A DNA stretch of 64,000 nt from Tolypeutes matacus (lineage: Eukaryota; Chordata; Mammalia; Cingulata; Chlamyphoridae): contig JAKSZT010054335.1 in the NCBI GenBank assembly GCA_026826555.1, positions 1,789,049 to 1,853,048 of the forward strand, read 5' to 3'. Every line of letters starts with the position of its first letter. The stretch's first letter is position 1. The position numbers and the translations under genes were made by a program. This document shows positions 56,980 through 64,000 of the stretch, piece after piece. The notes under the pieces are model-generated. The model searched no databases. It was not told where the DNA came from and saw nothing but the letters and a program-made list of their open reading frames with translations.

Positions 56980-57597
56980 TTTTTTTTAAAGATTTATATT
57001 TATTTATTTATTTCTCCCCCCTGTTATTTTGCGGTTGCTGTCTGCTCTCTGTGTGTTCTGTGTCTGCTTGTCTTCTCTTTAGGCGGCACTGGGAACCGAT
57101 CCTGGGACCTTGCGGAATGGGAGAGAGGTGCTCAATCTCTTGCACCACCTCAGCTCCCTGGTCTGCTGCGTCTCTTATTGTCTTTCCTCTGTGTCTCTTT
57201 TTGTTGCGTCATCTTGCTGCACCAGCACTCCACATGGGCCAGCTCTCCGCTCAGGCCAGCTGGCCATGTAGGCCAGCTTGCCTTTCACAGGAGGCCCTGG
57301 GAATCGAACCCTGGACCTCTCATACGGTAGATGGGAGCCCAATTGCTTGAGCCACTTTTGTTTCCCTCGTCTTCTTTTTAGGAGGCACCGGGAACCGAAC
57401 CCTGCTTGTTGTGTCCCTCATTGTGTTTCCTCGTTGCGTTATCTCGTTGTGTCATTTTGCTGGGTCAGCTCACCGCGCCAGCCTGTTGTATCAGCTCACT
57501 GTCTTGCTCGTCCTCTTTAGGAAGCTCGGGGAACTGAACCCCGGACCTCCCATGTGGTAGGTGGGTACCCAACTGCTCGAGTCACATGCTCTTCCCT
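56980..57597 (-). mobile_element. Multi-headed DAS-SINE (three heads plus a B-box fragment)
   Basis: On the minus strand the order is head 1 (57597 to about 57515), spacer, an isolated B-box fragment (about 57410-57370), head 2 (57367 to about 57285), spacer, head 3 (about 57160-57070), A-rich tail. The direct repeats GCATCATCTT (56970-56979 and 57598-57607) bracket all of it, so it integrated as one transcript about 618 bp long. Confidence 0.9.
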
Positions 57598-57620
57598 GCA
57601 TCATCTTGAAATGAAGAATG

Positions 57621-58197
57621 TGGTGGTCATTACTGCTTCTCTCTCCCTCTGAGTGTGGGGGACAAAGGTCAGGGGCTGCACAGAGCTCCACTCTCACAAC
57701 ACATGTCTAGGATCAGGTGGCGTGGCATGCTCATGTGAAAATTCACCAGGATTCATTCCAAGATGGCATGGGACCAGGCGTAGATTGTTGGGCCCATGGC
57801 TATGTCAAGACACAAGGCCCTGACCATTCTTCTACCTGGGCCACTTATCAAGGTTATTTATGTGTTGTGTCCTCCTGACAAAGAGCAGATTTGCTTACTG
57901 CTTGCTATCCAAGCAGTAGCTTCCCCAAGTTCAGGGCTCCTTGACTGTGACGCGAATCCACCGTGAGCGTAGCGGCTGCCTGGGCCATCGGCATCACTCC
58001 CTTTGGACTTGTAGGTAAGGGGTTTCGATGCAAACATGCCATTTCTGACCTAGGATCCATGAAACAGTGCCAGGTCCATTTATTAGTTTGTAAGTAGGGT
58101 AAGATCAAATCCCAGACCCGATAAGATAAGTCCTTCTGTTTCCTTGCCCAGTTTCTGGGAAGGGAGAATGGTCCTTAGAATCAAAAAGTACCATTTT
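57621..58197. other. Intronic stretch
   Basis: No exon or named repeat. Confidence 0.35.
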
Positions 58198-58281
58198 GGG
58201 GAGCAAATGTAGCTAGTGGTTGAGCACCTGCTTCCTGTGTACGAGGTCCTGAGTTCAATCCCCAGTATCTCTTAAAAAATA
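58198..58281 (+). mobile_element. Short DAS-SINE monomer
   Basis: The head has AATGTAGCTAGTGGTTGAG and B box AGTTCAATCCC and a short A tail. The direct repeats AAAAAGTACCATTTT (58183-58197 and 58282-58296) are perfect. Confidence 0.94.
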
Positions 58282-58296
58282 AAAAAGTACCATTTT

Positions 58297-58631
58297 CTAT
58301 GTCTTAGGGGCCCATTTACCTTATGCCCCTTCATTTTACAGATTAAGAAACCAGGTCCCAGTGACATTAGCTGACTTAGCTGTCATCACTCAGGTCCAAG
58401 GGACTTAGGGTCTTGGCTAGAAACCACATTTCATTTTTTCCGAGTCATTCTGAGGGTAGCCTTACCATAAATATAAGTAGCTGAATAGAGTTTTGAGGAC
58501 TGAATTACTCCTTAAAATCCTTCTAAGACTGTAGGGCTATATCCTTACACATCTGAGAAGCCACAGAGCTGGCCAGATTCAGGGCTGTCTTGTCCACCGG
58601 GGGTCCGGAACCCTGGGTCCACAGCAGGATG
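58297..58631. other. Intronic stretch
   Basis: TTTTACAGATTAAGAAACC near 58335 with CTCAGGTCCAAGG may be a MIR relic. Otherwise nothing recognised. Confidence 0.35.
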
Positions 58632-58636
58632 GATGG

Positions 58637-59156
58637 TGTGGCAGTTTGATATAGTTATGAATTCCACAACAGATAGGGATTTTGCTTGTAAACTGTTCTG
58701 TTCCTCTGGGCGTGATTAAGTTATGATTAGGGCTTTGATTGGGCTGCATCAGTAGGACGTTGAGCCTCCGCCTCTTGGGCGGGGACTCAGAGATAAAACT
58801 ACATGCAGAGCAGAGGAGTTAGTTGGAGTTGTGATGCGGAGTCTTGAGCTGGAGCCCCGGGAAGTAAGCGTACAGAGGAGCTTGGTCGTGCGGAAGCAGA
58901 GAAGGCCCTGGGAAGAGACTAGCTGTTCGCCTGATAGTCTGTAGCTGGCCTTGTGGAGAGAACAAGCAGCTGAACCTGGAATCAAGCCCTGGGAAGAGAG
59001 GAGCCCAGGAAGCCGGAACCCTCACAGAGTTCGGTGAGGGAAGTAACATGCTTTGTGGCCTGGTAACCGTAAGTTTCTACCCCAAATAAATACCCTTTAT
59101 AAAGATCAACAGGTTCCTGGTACTTTGCGTCAGCACCCCTTGGACTGACTAAAACA
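58637..59156 (+). mobile_element. Solo LTR with perfect 5-bp TSD
   Basis: It begins TGTGGCAGTTTGATATAGTT and ends GGACTGACTAAAACA, 520 bp. GATGG is duplicated (58632-58636 and 59157-59161). It is collinear with 54281-54815, including AATAAATACCCTTTATAAAG. Confidence 0.92.
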
Positions 59157-59352
59157 GATGGGGTACCAAGTAAGGAGCCAGGGAGAGGGGCGGCAGCCGT
59201 CAGCACGGGGGAAGTGTGGGTGGGCGGCTGCCTGAAGCCCACCGTAGGCGCTCTCCTTAGTTCACGTGTGGTTTTGGTCTTAAAATGTCTTCCTTTAAAT
59301 TTTTGCCAGTCAGAAGTGTTTTCATTCTCTTCTTGAGAGCCCGTTTGATTTG

Positions 59353-59516
59353 GGCAGTGGTTTTCAACATTGGCTACATGTTAGAATCCCCGGAAGAACT
59401 TAAAAAATCCCAATGTCCAGGTCCCACCACGGACCAATTCCATCAGAATCTCTGGGCCTGGTACTTTTAAAGCTCCCTGGACGACTCCCATTGCAGCTGG
59501 AGTTGAGAACTACTGG
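59353..59516 (+). repeat. MER5A-type hAT element
   Basis: GGGCAGTGGTTTTCAACATT, TGTTAGAATCCCCGGAAGAA and GAGTTGAGAACTACTGGG give the MER5A outline with matching terminal inverted repeats. Confidence 0.75.
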
Positions 59517-61480
59517 GAAGGGGGACGACGACGTGCTCTGCAGTTAAGGGGAGAAGAGAGGGATGAGTGGGGGGCATCACGGAGGGTCAGTGCTTGATCT
59601 GAGACCCTCTACTTGAACTCTGTGTGCTTTCTTTATTTGGTGGTTGTGAGGATTCATTAGGATTAGGAGTGCAAAGTGCTGGGCACAGAATTGTTAAGAC
59701 TATTCCAAGATATGCAAAACCTTTTGGAAGCGTGATCCTTCCCCACACTCACAGGCATGGCAGAAAATTCAAATGTTCTAGAAAGGAAGAATATTTAAAG
59801 TCAGATGCTTCCAGTAAAGCATTGTGGACGGTTTCCTGGATATCAAAATTATACACACGCACTTTTGTTCTATAGTGTAGCTGTGTTTATTTACAAGTGT
59901 ATGTAAATATGCATGTTAAATATATTTAAACAAATGGGCTTATGCCCAAGCGGTCAAATAAATCATGAAGTGAATGACGAGAAAGTCAGTGGCTGCGTTG
60001 AAGCTCCGGCCCGAGGAAAGGGTTCAGTATGGCCATGCCGGGCCGGGTGTGGGGCTGGAGAAGGTGAGGCCCGGTGGCCGGCAGAGGCTCTCCTAAGTGC
60101 GCTCGTTTCCAAAGCTGCTGAGGAAGGCCAGGAAGCTGGGAGCTGGCATCGGCCCGGACCCAGGACGTGTCATTTGCCGGCTGCCTCCTGAGTGAGGGAA
60201 GGGGGCCTTGGCAGGGGGAGGGGGAGGGGAGGGAGCACCCTGCTTAGAGAAGGACAGAGTGTTCAGGATGAAAGGTGACTGGATAAGTGAGCAAAGGGAA
60301 CTTAGAGAAATACTAAATGGTGTTCTGTTGCCCTCCCACATCCCCCGCCAGCTGGGGCCCTCCATCTCAGTCCCCTTTGACGAAGAAAACCGAGCCCTTT
60401 TCAGATCCATAATGCCAAATTCTTACCAGAACATTGAGAAAGGAAAAGCAGTTCTTACATAAGAAGGCATGCATTGTGGAAACGAGCAGCAAGGATAACA
60501 AAGATTTTAATATAAGCATACAATTTCTTTGTGTCTGTCACCTATGAAAATGTCCTGCGTGATACAGACTTTCCAAAGCTGTTGTTTTTCTTTGGCTTTA
60601 AGAAGTTAGTGTAAAGCTTTCTCTCTCTTCAGTACTTCATCTTATCTCTGTGTCGCGTCATGATAGAATCATTTCTAGGTGGTGTGTGTTGTAATGTACT
60701 GGAACAAATGCAAATCAGTCGGTCATGTAACTAATAGACACATTTGCTGCATTGTGTCTGAAGACTAGACACATCCTCTGTGCCAGTCTTCTACTTTCCT
60801 TACCTAAACTAGAGAATGTTTCTGCAGCACACGGGCTAGCGGAAGTTGGGGCAATGGAAAGCGTAACGTGGCCATAGTCCCTCCATCCTCTGTGGAGGAG
60901 AAACGGCTTTTCTCTATTTTATATTATCCCCCTTTTCCACCCCGCTGCTTTGACTACCAGAGGTGCCTTCAGCTTTGGCATTGTGTATCAGGTGGGTAAG
61001 TTAAAGGGGCCGCTGGTTTCCACAATCCATCATTAATATTATCTAACAGTGAAGTAACAGCGATATTGACTCAGAAATGGCCCTGCCTCCAATATACTGT
61101 CTTTATATGTCTTGTTTTTTCCTTGATAAATGTTTCTCATTTATAAAATGGCAATAAATTTGTATTTTAAGTGCCTACTTTGTAAAAGAAAACAAAATTC
61201 TGATTTTCTAATTTAGAAAATTAGTTTAAGAATGTTAATAAAATATTCAACACCGTAGAACAGTCTGACATAGTTTTTTAATACTAAATGTATTTTCTGA
61301 TATACTAGTTCCTGGTTTGGAACTGGTTATATATTTATTCAGTCAAGACAGAATTGGGATGCAGTATTTCCCAATCCAAGTATTGCCAGTTATTCTTTGT
61401 GTGTTCACTTTCTGCTTGTGGAAGAGACTAGGGCATATCAAATCAATGCAAACATGAAGCCATAGATAAACGGTGAGTTG
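59517..61480. other. Intronic single-copy stretch
   Basis: It contains a GGGGGAGG-rich tract at about 60211-60235. No exon or mobile family is recognised. Confidence 0.4.
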
Positions 61481-61490
61481 CATGCGATCT

Positions 61491-61586
61491 TTTTTTTTTT
61501 TTTACCGGGAGGTCCCAGGGATCAAACCCGTGTCCCTCCATATGGGAGATGGATGCCCAACCATTTGAGCCACATCCGTCCCCCAT
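61491..61586 (-). mobile_element. Head-only DAS-SINE monomer
   Basis: It is of the same subtype as 1840-1943, with a few substitutions (B-box region GGGATCAAACCCG). The direct repeats CATGCGATCT (61481-61490 and 61587-61596) flank it. Confidence 0.93.
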
Positions 61587-61901
61587 CATGCGATCTTGTT
61601 TGATTCATTTCCCACCTGTATAGAGCTTTCAGCACATTTCAGTACTTAGCTGCCTTCTCATTAGAGCCCACCAGTGACCATAGCTGGTCACTCTTTCCTA
61701 GGAGCCGTACTGCTCCTCAAAGCCATTGCCTGGTACTTAATTCAAGTAATTTGTGGGTGCTGGGTCTGATGCAGGCAACATGGAGGACAAATGTCCTGCA
61801 TTCACCTCCTCTATAGTTTCATGAAGGATTAAACAATTAATGAAGAAGCAAAAACTGTTATGATCAAGGACCAAAATGTTCAGGATAAAAGATGAGGAGA
61901 C

Positions 61902-62336
61902 AGGAGCAGTTGTGGCTCAAATGGCTGGGTGTCCGTTTCCCATATGGAGGGACCTGGGTTCGATCTCCAGGATCTCCAGGTAAAATGAAAAATATAGAAG
62001 GTGCGCAGGTGTGCAGTCAGGCCCCGTGAGCGGGTGAGCCCCCAGGCCCCGCCCAACCACACAGCAAGCTGATGTAACGAGAGAGACACAGGAGAGCCAA
62101 GCCGAGATGTGCCAGAAAACCAGGAACTGAGGTGGCGCAGGAGGCAGAACACCTCTCTCCCCATCTGAGGTTCCCAGGATCGAATCCCAGTGGAGACAGG
62201 AGGAGACGGATGAGAGGAGAGGGCAGGAAACAGACACAGAATTGCCCAGTGAATGGACACAAAACAGCAAAAACGGCGGGAGGTGGGGGGGTGGGGTGTT
62301 AAAATGGATAAAAAGTAAATAATCTTTAAAAAAAAA
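61902..62336 (+). mobile_element. Composite DAS-SINE with two different heads
   Basis: Head 1 is of the head-only subtype (GTGGCTCAAATGGCTGGGTG); after a GC-rich spacer, head 2 reads GAGGTGGCGCAGGAGGCAGA with B box GATCGAATCCC, followed by a further spacer and an A tail. The direct repeats AAAAGATGAGGAGAC (61887-61901) and AAAAGATGAGTAGAC (right, ending 62350) flank the whole. Confidence 0.9.
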
Positions 62337-62502
62337 AAAGATGAGTAGACAATTAATAAAAAGTGCCTATAAAACAAATGCAAAATTGTTCAGTGCCCTT
62401 CCCATCATTAGTTATGCAAAAGTTCTAAGTCTGAGCTCTGTCCTTGCAGTTCTTGAAAGTCCTGGCAGGGCCTACTGAACAGATGTTCACTTCTGATGAC
62501 AG

Positions 62503-62639
62503 GTCGTTTGAAGAACCTGAAGGAGCTCAACGTCAGTTTCAACCATCTGAAGAGCATTCCTCCAGAACTGGGAGATTGTGAAAATCTGGAGAAACTGGAT
62601 TTTTCTGGAAATCTAGAATTAACTGAGCTCCCCTTTGAA
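62503..62639 (+). CDS. LRRC2: LRRC2 coding exon 4 (residues 163-208, LRR array)
   Basis: The acceptor is TGATGACAG (ending 62502) and the donor is GTAAGG (62640). The first two bases complete the Gly codon. The product reads [20 protein letters not shown], then [12 protein letters not shown] and ELTELPFE, two well-formed leucine-rich repeats with the LxxLxVxxNxLxxIPxELG pattern. The exon ends in phase 0. Reading past the donor gives about 56 further codons of intronic sequence before a stop; these do not resemble an LRR, so the splice is preferred. Later exons are outside the window. Confidence 0.95.
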
Positions 62640-62869
62640 GTAAGGAATAATCATTTCTGCACTGTGATTTACTTTTATTTGGGTTATGACGTAGAATGGT
62701 CTAAAATATGGGGCAGAGGCTTAAAAGATGAAATCCACCTTTATTACATCACATCATTCTGGATTTTAATCATGCTGTTAGGAGCTATTCTATTCCAGCT
62801 ATTATAAGGGCTTTTGAAAAAATGCCCTTCTATTAGGTCGGGGCTGGGATTGAAGTTCAGACTATCAAA

Positions 62870-64000
62870 TCTGTTTTCTAGTTCTATAAATTTACTTTTT
62901 TCTGAATATTTCATATAAATGAAATCATATGATATATAGTCTTCTGCATCTGGCTTTTTCGTAGCATAATGAGCATTTTCATTATTCCAATAATAATAAA
63001 AAACAAAACAAATTAAAAAACCTTCACCTTGCAGTCTCTCGTTCCCCTGCCGTACGTAGCTGCTGTTGTTTCCTTCTCTGTAGTTTGTGTTTATATTTTG
63101 TGAAAACGTCTTATATATGCAATATCACCCATATTCACATCTCACAGCAGGTTTCGCTATATTACACAGTCCCACGTTACATCTTTTTGCTTTCCTTCTA
63201 GTAATATACATGTCCTTAGACTTACACCCTTTCATTCACTGTCTTGCCCATGTCAAAGCTCTGCCAGTCACAGACACCATGATGTGCACTCACTATTTCC
63301 ATTCATTTCCCAAGATTTACAAACAACTTTTTTACCAATTCTGCACAAATTAAACTTTAGCTTTCCATTCTTTACCCTCATTCTATTCTCTGGTGACCTA
63401 TATTCTAATTATTAATTCTGTGAGTTTACACAATATATATAGTTCATAATAGCACAATCATAATTTGTCCTTTTGCGTCTGGTTTGCTTCACTTAACATA
63501 ATGTCCTCCAGGTTCATCCACATTGTCATATGCTTCACGACTCATTTCTTACTGCTGCATAATATTCCATCGTGTATGTACACCACAGTTTGTTCATTCA
63601 TAAGTTGATGGACACCAGCATAATTTTTTTTGTTGTTTGTTTGTTTGTTTTTAGGAGGTACCAGGGATTGAACCCAGGATCTCATACATGGGAAGCAGGC
63701 GCTCAGCCACTGAGTACATCTGCTTCCCAGTGAGAGTTGGTTTTTTCATTTGTTTTTGTTTTTAGGAGGTACCGGGATTGAACCTGGGACCTTGTACATG
63801 GGGAGCAGGCGTCCGCTCCCCTGCATAGTTTTACAGATTTATCCGTGTTGTCTCATGCATTAGGAACTTGTTCCTTTTAATTATGGAGTAGTGTTCCATT
63901 GAAAGGATGTACCACAGTTTGTTTATCCATTCACTAGTGATGGCCATTTGAATTGTTTCTGATTTTTGGCTATTGAAAATAATGCTGATATAGATATTTG
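62870..64000 (-). mobile_element. L1 3' region, running off the window
   Basis: Antisense blocks GCATCTGGCTTTTTCGTAGC, CCTTTTGCGTCTGGTTTGC, GCTGCATAATATTCCATCG and TACCACAGTTTGTTTATCC repeat, so at least two L1 3' pieces adjoin. A SINE lies at 63628-63822. Confidence 0.75.
63628..63822 (-). mobile_element. Dimeric DAS-SINE with short linker
   Basis: Two heads with B-box regions GGGATTGAACCCAGG (about 63664) and GGGATTGAACCTGGG (about 63773) are separated by a TTTGTTTTTG linker. GCATA plus a T-run occurs on both sides (63618 and 63823). Confidence 0.83.

Larger units (their letters stand above)
54161..57620 (-). mobile_element. L1 3' UTR and ORF2 remnant
   Basis: Antisense 3'UTR (TAGAGCAGTTGTAGGTTTAC) through ORF2 C-terminal blocks, to a decayed FADD-region near 56850-56920. 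An LTR is inserted at 54281-54815 and a multi-headed SINE at 56980-57597. The host L1 reads continuously across the LTR. Confidence 0.87.
40951..64000 (+). other. LRRC2: LRRC2 locus, 5' portion, continuing past the right edge
   Basis: Four exons on this strand join without a frame break into the first 208 residues of LRRC2. Introns are 41095-50592 (about 9.5 kb), 50798-53120 (about 2.3 kb) and 53278-62502 (about 9.2 kb); the fourth is open at the window edge. Exon ends fall in phases 2, 0, 1 and 0, and each junction restores the expected residue (Lys, Lys/Glu, Gly). All seen introns start with GT and end with AG. The remaining roughly 160 residues, most of the repeat array, lie to the right. 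Mammalian LRRC2 is expressed mainly in heart and skeletal muscle and has been linked to mitochondrial function; its biochemical role is unsettled. Confidence 0.95.

Noticed and set aside
60093..60410. Overlapping 84- to 105-codon frames on both strands near 60.1-60.5 kb
   Set aside because: Neither has recognisable similarity or splice structure; they lie inside the LRRC2 intron and look like chance frames.

Overview
This window is placental mammal nuclear DNA, most likely from an armadillo (Dasypus or a close relative). About two dozen copies of a tRNA-derived SINE with the DAS-SINE layout run through it: a tRNA-like head with A and B boxes, a GC-rich spacer, an ATAAATGAATAAAT-type region and an oligo-A tail. 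This family is known from the nine-banded armadillo. MIR, MER5A, MLT1-like and L1 remnants mark it as placental, and the exon/intron structure is eukaryotic. There is no operon, CRISPR array or prokaryotic feature.

The only host gene I can support is the 5' part of LRRC2 (leucine-rich repeat containing 2), on the + strand. Four coding exons (40970-41094, 50593-50797, 53121-53277, 62503-62639) have consensus splice sites and compatible phases. They join into one open frame of 208 codons, out of about 370 in the mammalian protein. The gene continues past the right edge. The exon carrying the start codon begins with 19 nt of 5'UTR after an AG acceptor, so at least one non-coding exon lies upstream. 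A TATA-like promoter and donor at about 16.3-16.5 kb is a weak candidate for it; otherwise the true first exon lies left of the window.

Layout. 1-15.2 kb: L1 fragments, mostly antisense, with nested DAS-SINEs, one LTR and old MLT1-like LTRs. 15.2-22.4 kb: mostly single-copy, GC-richer DNA with MER5A, MIR and a hAT-like copy. 22.4-30.6 kb: an old, decayed sense-strand L1 carrying several nested insertions. 30.6-31.2 kb: an LTR. 32.0-38.9 kb: a nearly full-length antisense L1 with recognisable ORF1, ORF2 and 5'UTR, broken by frameshifts and three DAS insertions, one of which contains a 100-N gap. 39-64 kb: the LRRC2 exons, separated by introns with more L1, LTR and DAS copies and a G-rich minisatellite ending in a 400-N gap about 100 bp before coding exon 2.

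The most notable observations concern mobile elements: a multi-headed DAS-SINE integrated as one unit, a TG...CA LTR family present in four copies (two with perfect 5-bp target duplications), a diverged tandem duplication in an L1 5'UTR, and an excess of retroelements antisense to LRRC2. I found no new host gene or defence system. Family names come from recognised motifs, not database searches, and repeat edges without a stated target-site duplication (TSD) are approximate.
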